A stretch of DNA of 60,746 nucleotides from Methylotenera sp. RIFCSPLOWO2_02_FULL_45_14. Lineage in GTDB: Bacteria; Pseudomonadota; Gammaproteobacteria; Burkholderiales; Methylophilaceae. The position numbers were made by a program, and so were the translations under genes. Below the pieces are notes generated by a model. It was given only the letters and a program-made list of their open reading frames with translations, searched no databases and was not told the DNA's origin. Every line of letters begins with the position of its first letter. The stretch's first letter is position 1. This document shows positions 17,160 to 26,449 of the stretch, one piece after another. Location: positions 26,899-87,644 of the forward strand of contig MHBU01000001.1 of assembly GCA_001803395.1 (NCBI GenBank). Reading direction: 5' to 3'.

Positions 17160-19619
17160 TCAATGTTTTGTTGTCTCTATAATAACAGAGACATTTTCCT
17201 TAGAATTATCAGTAGCTTGAACCTCTTTTGTTAGATTCTCTTTAACATCAGCCGTTTCAGGCAATGGCTCTGGTTTAGAGGCCAGTGCTAAAGCCAATAC
17301 ATCATCTATCCATTGCACAGGATGTATATCCAAATGATTTTTGATGTTCTCTGGAACGTCAGTTAAATCTTTTACATTCTGCTGTGGAATCAATACGGTT
17401 TTAATGCCGCCCCTGTGTGCTGCTAACAACTTTTCTTTGAGCCCACCTATCGGCAACACCTCACCTCTTAGTGTGATCTCTCCTGTCATCGCTACATCTG
17501 CGCGCACTGGAATACCCGTCAGAATCGACACCAGCGCCGTAGTAATGGCAATACCCGCACTTGGACCGTCTTTAGGCGTAGCGCCCTCAGGAAAGTGAAT
17601 GTGAATATCATTCTTCTCATAAAAATCATCAGCTATACCAAGACGTTTAGCACGGCTACGCACTACGCTCATTGCCGCCTGCGTGGATTCCTTCATCACA
17701 TCGCCCAATTTGCCAGTTGTTGTTGTTTTACCTTTGCCAGGCAACAATACCGCTTCAATCGTCAACAACTCGCCACCCACGGACGTCCAAGCAAGACCAG
17801 TTACCTGCCCCACTTGGTTTTCTTTAGCCGCTACACCGTAATCATAACGCTGCACCCCTAAATACTTATCCAAATTTTTAGGCGTAACACTGATTTTTTT
17901 AGGCGCTTTAGCCCCCTCTTTTGCTTTAGTCGTCAGTAGCTCTTTAACTACTTTTCTGCATACTTTAGAGATTTCTTGCTCAAGCTTACGAACGCCAGCC
18001 TCACGCGTATAATAACGAACAATATCTCGCACGGCAGTTTCTGAAACACTCACTTCCTGTTCTTTTAAGCCATGCAATTTTAATTGCTTAGGTAGTAAAT
18101 AACGCATCGCGATATTCACTTTTTCATCTTCAGTATAGCCTGACAAGTGAATGATCTCCATGCGATCCAATAAAGGTGCTGGGATATTCATTGAGTTTGC
18201 AGTAGCCACAAACATTACATCTGATAAATCGTACTCAACCTCAACATAGTGATCGGAAAATGTATGGTTTTGCTCAGGATCTAACACCTCGAGCAACGCT
18301 GAAGATGGGTCACCTCTAAAGTCCTGCCCTAACTTATCCACTTCATCGAGTAAAAATAGCGGGTTTCTAACACCAACTTTAGCCATACTTTGTAAAATCT
18401 TACCGGGCATTGAGCCGATGTACGTACGTCTGTGACCACGAATCTCTGATTCATCACGTACGCCACCCAAAGCCATACGCACAAATTTACGATTAACCGC
18501 TTTTGCTATACTTTGCCCAAGCGAGGTTTTACCAACCCCTGGCGGGCCTACTAAACACAAAATAGGCGCCTTGATTTTGTCAACACGTTGTTGCACTGCT
18601 AAATACTCAACAATACGTTCTTTGACTTTTTCCAAGCCATAATGATCATTATCTAATACCGCTTCAGCTGCGATCAGATCTTTACTGATTTTAGTTTTTT
18701 TCTTCCAAGGTAAATTGATTAAGGTATCAATATAGTTACGCACTACAGATGCCTCAGCAGACATCGGCGACATTAATTTTAATTTTTTTAATTCGCTGGA
18801 AACTTTAGCAAGTGCATCTTTGGGCATACGAGCTGCTTCAATGCGCTTATCAAGCTCATCCATTTCTTCACCTTCATCTTGCTCACCCAGCTCTTTTTGA
18901 ATCGCTTTCACTTGTTCATTTAAGTAGTATTCGCGCTGTGTTTTTTCCATTTGGCGTTTTACACGGCCACGAATACGCTTCTCTACCTGCAGAATATCAA
19001 TTTCGCCTTCCATCAAGCGTAGTAAATGCTCTAAACGCGCGGCAACATCAAACATTTCAAGTATTTTTTGCTTTTCATCTAGCTTCAATGTCAAGTGTGC
19101 GGCGATGGTATCTGCCAAACGACCCGCTTCATCTATACTCGCAAGCGAAGTTAATATTTCAGGTGGAATTTTTTTATTCAATTTAACGTACTGGTCGAAT
19201 TGTGCGAACACCGTACGCATTAAAGCTTGTATTTCTACATCGCTCACGGATTCAGCAATCAACTCCGCACGCGCAGCAAAACACTCTTCTGTTTCTGTAA
19301 AATCAATAATTTTGGCACGTTGCACACCTTCAACCAACACCTTTACAGTGCCATCGGGAAGTTTAAGCATTTGCAATACAGTCGCAATAGTACCTACTTC
19401 GTGCAGGTCGTTAGCTTCTGGATCATCCTTATTAGCCGATTTTTGCGCCACTAATAAAATCTGTTTATTGCCCTCCGATGCAAGCTCAAGCGCTTTCACG
19501 GATTTAGAGCGTCCAACAAAGAGAGGGATAACTAAGTGCGGATATACCACGACATCACGCAATGGTAACAGCGGGATTAAACCGCCATCTGAACTATACG
19601 AAGGGAATAATTGCGCCAT
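17160..19619 (-). CDS. lon: ATP-dependent protease Lon
   Basis: Cytoplasmic AAA+ serine protease (819 aa) that degrades misfolded and regulatory proteins. It has the N-terminal substrate-binding LON domain ([20 protein letters not shown]), Walker [12 protein letters not shown] near residue 355, sensor/arginine-finger blocks in LLDEVDKLG, and a C-terminal protease domain with the Ser-Lys dyad in KDGPSAGIA and the following [11 protein letters not shown]. The start is ATG 19619 preceded by TTGAGG; four further codons upstream open with a TTG. A near-consensus heat-shock promoter lies about 50 bases upstream. Confidence 0.97.
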   Translation of the reverse strand: MAQLFPSYSSDGGLIPLLPLRDVVVYPHLVIPLFVGRSKSVKALELASEGNKQILLVAQKSANKDDPEANDLHEVGTIATVLQMLKLPDGTVKVLVEGVQRAKIIDFTETEECFAARAELIAESVSDVEIQALMRTVFAQFDQYVKLNKKIPPEILTSLASIDEAGRLADTIAAHLTLKLDEKQKILEMFDVAARLEHLLRLMEGEIDILQVEKRIRGRVKRQMEKTQREYYLNEQVKAIQKELGEQDEGEEMDELDKRIEAARMPKDALAKVSSELKKLKLMSPMSAEASVVRNYIDTLINLPWKKKTKISKDLIAAEAVLDNDHYGLEKVKERIVEYLAVQQRVDKIKAPILCLVGPPGVGKTSLGQSIAKAVNRKFVRMALGGVRDESEIRGHRRTYIGSMPGKILQSMAKVGVRNPLFLLDEVDKLGQDFRGDPSSALLEVLDPEQNHTFSDHYVEVEYDLSDVMFVATANSMNIPAPLLDRMEIIHLSGYTEDEKVNIAMRYLLPKQLKLHGLKEQEVSVSETAVRDIVRYYTREAGVRKLEQEISKVCRKVVKELLTTKAKEGAKAPKKISVTPKNLDKYLGVQRYDYGVAAKENQVGQVTGLAWTSVGGELLTIEAVLLPGKGKTTTTGKLGDVMKESTQAAMSVVRSRAKRLGIADDFYEKNDIHIHFPEGATPKDGPSAGIAITTALVSILTGIPVRADVAMTGEITLRGEVLPIGGLKEKLLAAHRGGIKTVLIPQQNVKDLTDVPENIKNHLDIHPVQWIDDVLALALASKPEPLPETADVKENLTKEVQATDNSKENVSVIIETTKH

Positions 19620-19671
19620 GAAAGACCTCAATAAGCTAAAAAATTAAGCAAAAAATGCCTGTGTATATGTT

Positions 19672-19699
19672 GTATGGGGTGGTTTCTTTACACTTCAAG
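19672..19699 (-). promoter_or_regulatory. Sigma-32-type heat-shock promoter of lon
   Basis: On the minus strand CTTGAAG (-35) is followed after 13 bases by CCCCATAC (-10), close to the E. coli sigma-32 consensus CTTGAAA-N(12-14)-CCCCATNT. It lies upstream of lon with room for a roughly 45-base leader. Activity is inferred from the match and from lon being a classical heat-shock gene. Confidence 0.75.
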
Positions 19700-19850
19700 T
19701 ATAAGTTAACATTTAAGCACTAATTTAGCGTGTTAAATCGAAATGTTTGAAAGAAATTTAGTGGGAATTGCGATGTGCCATAAGCGACATGAAAATCTCA
19801 GTTTTAAACTTTAATCGTTTTCAAACTGAGATTATGGTGATAATAATAAC

Positions 19851-21131
19851 TTAACCGACAGATTCCTCAGCAGGCTTGTCTGCATAAATCAGGATAGGTG
19901 GTGTATCACCTCGAATAACGCCTTCATCTATCACAACTTTACTCAAGTTAGTAAGAGAGGGTAGCTCATACATAATTTCCAGCAAAGCGTGTTCCATAAT
20001 AGAACGCAAGCCACGTGCGCCAGTTTTACGATCTAACGCCTTTTTAGCGATGAGTAATAAAGCCGACTCTCTAAACTCTAAATCCACACCTTCCATTTTA
20101 AACAACTTGATATATTGTTTAGTTAATGCGTTTTTAGGCTCAGTCAAAATCGTCATTAGCGCAGCTTCATCCAATGATTCTAGCGTAGCTACTACAGGTA
20201 AGCGCCCAATAAATTCTGGGATAAGCCCGAATTTAATCAAATCTTCAGGCTCAACATCACGTAACACAGCGCCTATTTCACGCACATCAGCTTTGCTTTT
20301 AACTTCAGCACCGAAACCCATACCGCCTTTTTCAGAGCGTAAGCGAATCACTTTTTCTAAGCCATCAAATGCACCGCCACAAATGAATAAAATGTTGGTG
20401 GTATCAAGCTGTACAAACTCTTGATTGGGATGCTTACGTCCGCCCTGTGGGGGAATTGAGGCAACGGTACCTTCAATGAGTTTTAGCAAGGCCTGCTGCA
20501 CGCCCTCACCGGACACATCACGGGTGATAGACGCATTTTCTGATTTGCGAGAAATTTTATCGACTTCATCAATATAAACTATGCCACGCTTGGCTTTCTC
20601 AGCATCGTAATCACACTTTTGCAACAGCTTTTGCATGATATTTTCAACGTCTTCACCGACATAACCTGCTTCGGTCAGTGTCGTAGCGTCAGCCATTACA
20701 AAAGGCACGTCAAGCAATCTGGCTAAAGTTTGTGCTAACAACGTTTTGCCTGAACCCGTTGGTCCAATCAGCAATATATTGCTTTTAGCAATTTCAACTT
20801 CGTCTTTTTGTCCGCCGTTAGAAAGATTATTGTGACCTAAACGTTTGTAATGGTTATAAACCGCTACTGCCAGGTTTTTCTTGGCTTGAGTTTGACCAAT
20901 CACATATTGATCTAAAATTTTGCAAATTTCTTGAGGCGTAGGCAGGCTAGTTTCTGCTGACTTTAAACCATCAGTGTTCTGGACTTCTTCTTTGATGATA
21001 TCATTACATAAATCAACGCACTCATTACAAATGAATACAGAAGGTCCTGCAATCAGTTTTTTTACTTCATGTTGGCTTTTGCCACAGAATGAGCAATAAA
21101 GTAATTTATCGTCGTCGGCTTTAGTTGCCAT
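19851..21131 (-). CDS. clpX: ATP-dependent Clp protease ATP-binding subunit ClpX
   Basis: AAA+ unfoldase of the ClpXP protease, 426 aa. The N-terminal zinc-binding domain has the four Cys in YCSFCGK and [10 protein letters not shown]. Walker A is [11 protein letters not shown] near residue 122, Walker [10 protein letters not shown] near 190, the pore loop YVGED near 158, and the ClpP-binding IGF-type loop region follows in [25 protein letters not shown]. The start is ATG 21131 after AGGA at eight bases; the codon before it is a TTG. It is immediately downstream of clpP in the tig-clpP-clpX order. Confidence 0.97.
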   Translation of the reverse strand: MATKADDDKLLYCSFCGKSQHEVKKLIAGPSVFICNECVDLCNDIIKEEVQNTDGLKSAETSLPTPQEICKILDQYVIGQTQAKKNLAVAVYNHYKRLGHNNLSNGGQKDEVEIAKSNILLIGPTGSGKTLLAQTLARLLDVPFVMADATTLTEAGYVGEDVENIMQKLLQKCDYDAEKAKRGIVYIDEVDKISRKSENASITRDVSGEGVQQALLKLIEGTVASIPPQGGRKHPNQEFVQLDTTNILFICGGAFDGLEKVIRLRSEKGGMGFGAEVKSKADVREIGAVLRDVEPEDLIKFGLIPEFIGRLPVVATLESLDEAALMTILTEPKNALTKQYIKLFKMEGVDLEFRESALLLIAKKALDRKTGARGLRSIMEHALLEIMYELPSLTNLSKVVIDEGVIRGDTPPILIYADKPAEESVG

Positions 21132-21206
21132 CAATTATGTCCTATTGAAAGTAGATGTACTGATTGTTGATTGAATAACGCGATACCAATTACAAAGTAA
21201 GCGCTT

Positions 21207-21851
21207 TTATGCTGTTTCGTTACGGCTACCGATAACTTTATCAATCATGCCATAGGCTACTGATTGCTCAGCACTCATAAAGTTATCACGCTCTGTATCT
21301 CGGTCTATTTCTTCAGCAGTCTTACCAGTATGGTGCGCTAAGATATCGTTTAATTTTGAACGCAAATATAAAATCTCTTTTGCATGAATCTCAATATCAC
21401 TCGACTGTCCCTGAAAACCACCTGAAGGCTGATGAATCATCACACGTGAGTTTGGCAAGCTAAAACGTTTACCTTTTGCCCCTGCGGCCAAAAGAAATGC
21501 GCCCATACTTGCAGCCTGACCAATACACAAAGTGCTGACATCGGGCTTAACAAACTGCATCGTGTCATAAATCGACATGCCCGCAGTCACAGATCCACCA
21601 GGTGAATTGATATACAAAGAAATATCTTTATCTGGATTATCAGCTTCTAAAAATAAAAGCTGAGCAACCACCAAATTAGCAGTCATATCATTGACTGGAC
21701 CTACAAGAAAAATGACACGCTCTTTTAGCAGGCGCGAATAAATATCAAAAGAACGTTCGCCGCGGCCACTTTGCTCAATCACCATCGGGATGTATCCCAA
21801 ACCTTTTGGCGTTAAGTCATCCTGCGCTTGTGACTGCAACATGTTGTTCAT
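21207..21851 (-). CDS. clpP: ATP-dependent Clp protease proteolytic subunit ClpP
   Basis: Serine protease subunit (214 aa) that forms the tetradecameric chamber for ClpX. The catalytic Ser is in [12 protein letters not shown], the His in [11 protein letters not shown], and the Asp in the RDTERDNFM block. The N-terminal [13 protein letters not shown] is a short propeptide-like segment before GYIPMVIEQ. It begins one base after the trigger-factor stop codon, with a GGGAAA ribosome-binding site inside the end of tig, so the two are co-transcribed. Confidence 0.97.
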   Translation of the reverse strand: MNNMLQSQAQDDLTPKGLGYIPMVIEQSGRGERSFDIYSRLLKERVIFLVGPVNDMTANLVVAQLLFLEADNPDKDISLYINSPGGSVTAGMSIYDTMQFVKPDVSTLCIGQAASMGAFLLAAGAKGKRFSLPNSRVMIHQPSGGFQGQSSDIEIHAKEILYLRSKLNDILAHHTGKTAEEIDRDTERDNFMSAEQSVAYGMIDKVIGSRNETA

Positions 21852-23156
21852 TTAAGCATTTCCCATTAAGTCGTCAAATTTAACTTTTTTATCACTCACT
21901 TTGGCTTTCGACAACACCCAAGCAACTGCGTTCTCTTCTGTCGCCAATGCAGCAGGTTCATCTAAACGTTTAGGATCAGCATAATACCAAGTGACTACGT
22001 CTGCAGGACGCTCAAAGCTTTGTGAGAACACATCCACCATTGTACGCACTTGGTCTGCACTTGCATGCAAGCTATTGGTGTTAATCAATTCACCTAAAAC
22101 CAAACGCAATTTAGCACTGCGTTTCGCCTGATCTTCAAACATTGCCGGCTCGAGCTTAATGTTGCCTAAATCTGCCCCGCGTTGCTTCAAATTTTGCTCT
22201 GTTGTTTGCATCATGCGGTTAACTTCAGACTCTAATATGATGCGTGGAATTTCAAATTCCGCGTTATCTACCAAGGCTTGAAATACTTGTTCTTTTAGTT
22301 TTGCACTCACACGCTTAGCGACTTCCTGCTCCAGGCTCTCGCTTATTTCAGCCTTCATTTTCTCAACATCACCATCTTCAACACCTAAGCTTTTAGCAAA
22401 GTCAGCATCAATTTCCGGGAATTTAGGTTGTGAAACACTCACGTAAGTCACTTCGTAACCTACTGTTTTTCCAGCAAGTTGCTCTGGGCTATGATCTGCC
22501 GGGTAGGTAATTTCAAACTGTTTTGTAGTGCCCGCTTTACCGCCTGCCAACTGCTCGTCAAACGACTCTACGCGTCCAGCTTCACCTAACACCAAATCAA
22601 TACCATTGTCGCCAGTTGATTCCACTTCTTGTCCATCAATCGACGCTTTAAGGGTAACGTTAACACTGTCACCTTTTTTAGCTGCGCGCTTAACAGGCTC
22701 GAAGCTCACACGTTGCTTGACTAACACATCTAATGTTTTCTTGACGTCAGCATCAGCCAATTCGATGACTGGACGCTCAATTTTCACTTTTGACAAATCA
22801 CCTAAAGAAACTTCAGGAAACACCTCAAATGTCGCGGTGTACTCTAAAACTTCAGATGCTGCATCAAATGGCTTGTGTTCGATATTAGGAAAACCGGCGA
22901 CGCGTAATTTATTTTCGTCAACGGCATCACCAAAGCTTTTTTCAACGGCGGCAGAATAAACTTCATCACGCACTTGATTGCCGTAATGCTGATTCACTAG
23001 ACCCATTGGGGCTTTGCCAGGCCTGAAGCCCGCAAATTTTGCGGTGCGTGAGACTTGGTTTAATCGTTGTTTGATTTGCGCTTCTAGTGGCTGAAGTGGA
23101 ACACTAATTGTGATTCTACGTTCGAGTTTACTGAGGGTTTCAACATTTAGAGCCAT
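21852..23156 (-). CDS. tig: Trigger factor
   Basis: Ribosome-bound chaperone and peptidyl-prolyl isomerase (434 aa) that meets nascent chains at the exit tunnel. The ribosome-docking signature appears as GFRPGKAPMGLV near residue 45, the FKBP-like domain covers about 150-245 (KGDSVNVTLKASIDGQEV), and the chaperone arms make up the rest. The start is ATG 23156, after AGGAAAT; a TTG-initiated extension of 20 codons upstream has no similarity to the family. It is first in the tig-clpP-clpX series, downstream of tRNA-Leu. Confidence 0.96.
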   Translation of the reverse strand: MALNVETLSKLERRITISVPLQPLEAQIKQRLNQVSRTAKFAGFRPGKAPMGLVNQHYGNQVRDEVYSAAVEKSFGDAVDENKLRVAGFPNIEHKPFDAASEVLEYTATFEVFPEVSLGDLSKVKIERPVIELADADVKKTLDVLVKQRVSFEPVKRAAKKGDSVNVTLKASIDGQEVESTGDNGIDLVLGEAGRVESFDEQLAGGKAGTTKQFEITYPADHSPEQLAGKTVGYEVTYVSVSQPKFPEIDADFAKSLGVEDGDVEKMKAEISESLEQEVAKRVSAKLKEQVFQALVDNAEFEIPRIILESEVNRMMQTTEQNLKQRGADLGNIKLEPAMFEDQAKRSAKLRLVLGELINTNSLHASADQVRTMVDVFSQSFERPADVVTWYYADPKRLDEPAALATEENAVAWVLSKAKVSDKKVKFDDLMGNA

Positions 23157-23244
23157 GCCGTATTTCCTAATTTTTGTAATTGCATACACGAGCAGATGCG
23201 CGGTGTTATGCAGCAACTCATGATACGCAATTTTAAAGTAATGA

Positions 23245-23329
23245 TGGTGCGAAAGGAGAGACTCGAACTCTCACGCCTTACGGCGCTGGAACCTAAATCC
23301 AGTGCGTCTACCAATTCCGCCACTCTCGC
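23245..23329 (-). tRNA. tRNA-Leu (TAG)
   Basis: An 85-nt class II tRNA on the minus strand begins GCGAGAG and ends CTTTCGC-A-CCA. The anticodon arm is CTGGA-TTTAGGT-TCCAG, giving anticodon TAG. The long variable arm (CGCCGTAAGGCG) is expected for Leu. It lies about 90 bases upstream of tig on the same strand, and no terminator was recognised between them. Confidence 0.96.
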
Positions 23330-23556
23330 AGGTAGTGTACGACTCGTAAATACCTAGTCGTTCAGATAATTCGCTATTGTATCTCAACTTTTAGCAATCA
23401 GAAAAGACATAAAATAAAAAAACGTTAGTTTTATTTCGGTAAGTATTATTCTTAATGCTGTAATCAGCATTGAATATCTAGCAGAGCAGGCTGCGATTGT
23501 GAGAAAATAATAAACAAACTAAATTTTTATCACAACATTTAAAGTTGATCACTAAT

Positions 23557-23805
23557 ATGCCAAACAGTCTTAATCAAAATGAAATCAATATGCTGCGTAC
23601 TGAGTTAGAACTACTCATGCGCGAACGCCAAACTTTATTAAAAGTGACAGGTGTTGCAGCAGGCCTTGTTGCTGAGTTAGATACTCACAACTTACCCACT
23701 ACCGCGGTAGAAGCTGCAGATCTACTCGCCACCTCTATTAACCATTTAAGCGAAGAAACTTTGCAGGATGCTTTAAATGCAGTCCATGCTGAGATTGTGC
23801 AATAA
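23557..23805 (+). CDS. Small conserved-looking protein of unknown function
   Basis: An 82-aa soluble protein that I do not recognise. The N-terminal half is a charged amphipathic helix (NEINMLRTELELLMRERQTLL) with coiled-coil character. The C-terminal half, with SINHLSEETLQDALNAVHAEI, is also helical and acidic. There are no Cys or His clusters, so metal binding is not suggested. The start is ATG 23557; the frame also opens at TTG 23545. It lies 57 bases before the efflux operon on the same strand and might be co-transcribed with it, or belong to the tig-side intergenic region. Codon use resembles the neighbours. Confidence 0.6.
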   Translation: MPNSLNQNEINMLRTELELLMRERQTLLKVTGVAAGLVAELDTHNLPTTAVEAADLLATSINHLSEETLQDALNAVHAEIVQ

Positions 23806-23862
23806 GCGGATGTAGCACTATTTATTTGAAGATTGTTCAATTGAAAAATAAAAAAATCTACG

Positions 23863-25329
23863 ATGTGGACTGAATCTATTTTTAGCATCCAATCTAGCGC
23901 AAACATAAAGGTAAGTTACAAAAGCGCATTACTCATCTGTTTGCCTTTGCTGTTGGCAGCATGCGGCTTTGAGCAGTACATCGCCAAACCGATTCATACA
24001 GAAGCTATTGCCATAAAAATTGAAGCTAAAAACCCTGAAAGTACGCAATTTCAGCAGTTTTTAATCAACAATGGTTTTTCACCCGAGCATTTACCCGTTA
24101 AACAATGGGGTGTAGATGAACTGACTTACTGTGCATTATTCTTCCACCCAAGTTTAGAAGTAGCGCGTGCGCAATGGCGTGCCGCTGAAACAGCAACCCT
24201 TACTGCGGCAACAAAACCCATTCCTGGTATCAATAGCCATATCGCCCATAGCAATAACGCTAACCAAGACATTAGCCCTTTTGCATTTGGCTTAAGTATA
24301 GATGTGCCTATTGAATCGGCAAACAAGCGGGATATTCGCATTGAAAATGCAAAGCACTTGTCACAAATTGCTAAACTTGAAATCGCGCAAACGGCGTGGC
24401 AGTTACGCAACCTTGTAGCGCAGTCTTTATATGAAGCTCAGTTTAATCAGCAGCAAATCAACCTGCTGACTAAAGAACAATCGTTTCGGCAGCAAGTAGT
24501 CGCCATTTATCAAAAACGCGTGAACTTAGGGGCTGCATCTAATGTTGAGTTAAGCACGGCAAAACTTCAGCTACAGATAAGCACGGCTGAATTAAATGCC
24601 GCTCAGCAAAATAAGCTAGTATTGTTATCTAAATTAGCCAGTCATTTAGGATTACCGCTCAGCAAAGTAGAAGCCATGCCTTTGTTGCAAGATTCATATA
24701 ATACATCAATAGAAAATTCGCTCAGTCCGATCCAAGTAAAACCTGAAAATCTTAACAGCACAGCACTGTTAAACCGTTTGGATATCCGTATCGCGCTTGA
24801 ACGATACGCCACAGCTGAAGCTAAATTAAAACTAGCAATCGCTAAGCAGTATCCAGACATTACCATTAGCCCTGGCTATACCTATGAATTTGGTAACCAT
24901 GTATGGTCACTTGGGCTATCTGGCTTACTGACGTTGTTGAATAAAAATAAATTAGCCATTGCCGAAGCAACACAATTGCGCGAGGTTGAGGCCGCCCAGT
25001 TTGAAGCTTTACAAAATAATGTTATTGCAGAAGCTAGCGCAGCAAATGCCAAACTCATACAAGCTGAACAAGCATTAGCCCAACAACAAAAACTCTATGA
25101 ACTCCAGCAGCACAACACCCAACGTATGGCACAAAGATTAGCGGCTGGCGAAATTGATCGACTGGAATTAACTTTCAGCAAATTAGAAGACGTGATTGCC
25201 GAAAAAAATATAGCTTTAGCGCATTTTCAGCTTAAAACAGCCATCAATCAATTAGAGAACACGCTGCAACAACCGATCAACACCTTGATCACTAAAGAAA
25301 AACTTGAAGCTTTATCTTTGAACCAATGA
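23863..25329 (+). CDS. Outer-membrane efflux lipoprotein, TolC/CzcC family
   Basis: Outer-membrane channel of a tripartite RND efflux pump, 488 aa. The N terminus has a signal peptide with lipobox LLAAC (SALLICLPLLLAACGFEQY). Two OEP repeats are seen as Ala/Gln/Leu-rich coiled coils (LYEAQFNQQQINLLTKEQSF and the matching C-terminal region ALAQQQKLYELQQHNTQRMA). The block SPGYTYEFGNHVWSLGLSG precedes the second repeat. It is the first gene of a three-gene set with an adaptor and an inner-membrane transporter. The true start may be downstream of the annotated ATG, closer to the signal peptide. Confidence 0.85.
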   Translation: MWTESIFSIQSSANIKVSYKSALLICLPLLLAACGFEQYIAKPIHTEAIAIKIEAKNPESTQFQQFLINNGFSPEHLPVKQWGVDELTYCALFFHPSLEVARAQWRAAETATLTAATKPIPGINSHIAHSNNANQDISPFAFGLSIDVPIESANKRDIRIENAKHLSQIAKLEIAQTAWQLRNLVAQSLYEAQFNQQQINLLTKEQSFRQQVVAIYQKRVNLGAASNVELSTAKLQLQISTAELNAAQQNKLVLLSKLASHLGLPLSKVEAMPLLQDSYNTSIENSLSPIQVKPENLNSTALLNRLDIRIALERYATAEAKLKLAIAKQYPDITISPGYTYEFGNHVWSLGLSGLLTLLNKNKLAIAEATQLREVEAAQFEALQNNVIAEASAANAKLIQAEQALAQQQKLYELQQHNTQRMAQRLAAGEIDRLELTFSKLEDVIAEKNIALAHFQLKTAINQLENTLQQPINTLITKEKLEALSLNQ

Positions 25330-25378
25330 GTTTTGAATGTTAATCATTGAGCCAAAGCGCGTGATGGGGATAAATAAA

Positions 25379-26443
25379 ATGAATCGTAAAATCGCTATTA
25401 TCATCGGCATACAAGCATTTTTAATTGTAATGCTGTTTTGGCTATTGGTTTTTTATGGCAAAGATGAATTTGAAGCCTTAAACCAGCAACATGAAGAAGA
25501 AATTGAAACACCCAATCTCGTGAGTAGCAAAGAGGGTATCACCGTAATTAACCTGAATACGGCCACACAAATTCAAAGTGACATCAAAACAAGCCCACTG
25601 AGTGCCAGTACTCACCAGGCTAACATCAGCACTTATGGTAGCGTGATGAGCATTGATAGCTTAATTGAGCTCAGAACGCGTTATTTAGCGGCTAAATCTG
25701 AAATCGAAATTTTACGTACTTCTTTAGCGCAAAATAAAAATGAGTATGCACGTTTACATGCGCTCAATTTAGATGATAAAAACGTGTCTGACAAAGTTGT
25801 TGCGGCTGCGGCTGGCAATATCAAGACAGATGAAGCCAAAATAGCTGCGGCAGAATCTAATGCTAGAAATCTTGCTGACAGCATGCGGCAACAGTGGGGA
25901 GAATCGCTTGCAAAACAGGCGACACAACTAAATGCCAGTGGATTGCTGCAAAATTTAATCGCTGGCAAAGAAGTGTTAATACAAACAACGCTGCCGTTTG
26001 ATGCCGCCGAACCGCGTGAGAACAGCAGCATTATGATTGCGCCAACGGCCGCACCATCACACACCATTCGTGCCTATTATATTTCACGTGCGTCGATGAG
26101 CAACGCTACGATTCAAGGCAAAACTTATTTTTACCGTACAATTTCAACTGAATTACGTGCTGGTATGCAAATCAACGCCATTAACGCCGCATCAAATAAA
26201 AGTGTATCAGGTGTGATTGTGCCAAACGATGCGATTATTTGGTACGCTGGAAAACCTTGGGTGTATCGTAAAACTGGCAAAGAAGAATTTAACAGATTGC
26301 CCATTAAGACAGATATTGAAGTTGAAACTGGCTGGTTTTATCAAGGCAATTTAAAAGAGAAAGACGAGGTTGTGACCAGCGGCGCACAATTACTGTTATC
26401 AGAAGAGTTTAAATCCCAGATTACTAACGAGAACGAGGATTAA
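25379..26443 (+). CDS. RND efflux periplasmic adaptor (HlyD/CusB type)
   Basis: Membrane-fusion protein (354 aa) linking the inner-membrane pump to the outer-membrane channel. The N-terminal segment IAIIIGIQAFLIVMLFWLLVFYG is a single membrane anchor. A helical hairpin (LRTRYLAAKSEIEILRTSLA onward) and beta-barrel part follow, ending in GVIVPNDAIIWYAGKPWVY, typical of the family. The start ATG 25379 is preceded by GGGGAT; frames open at 25337 and 25364 as well. It is six bases from the transporter gene. No His- or Met-rich N-terminal metal site is seen. Confidence 0.82.
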   Translation: MNRKIAIIIGIQAFLIVMLFWLLVFYGKDEFEALNQQHEEEIETPNLVSSKEGITVINLNTATQIQSDIKTSPLSASTHQANISTYGSVMSIDSLIELRTRYLAAKSEIEILRTSLAQNKNEYARLHALNLDDKNVSDKVVAAAAGNIKTDEAKIAAAESNARNLADSMRQQWGESLAKQATQLNASGLLQNLIAGKEVLIQTTLPFDAAEPRENSSIMIAPTAAPSHTIRAYYISRASMSNATIQGKTYFYRTISTELRAGMQINAINAASNKSVSGVIVPNDAIIWYAGKPWVYRKTGKEEFNRLPIKTDIEVETGWFYQGNLKEKDEVVTSGAQLLLSEEFKSQITNENED

Positions 26444-26449
26444 ATCGCC

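Noticed and set aside
18812-19647. Several plus-strand frames of 75-180 codons opposite lon
   Set aside because: They lie on the antisense strand of the conserved lon gene and show no domain signatures or ribosome-binding sites; typical shadows of biased codon use.
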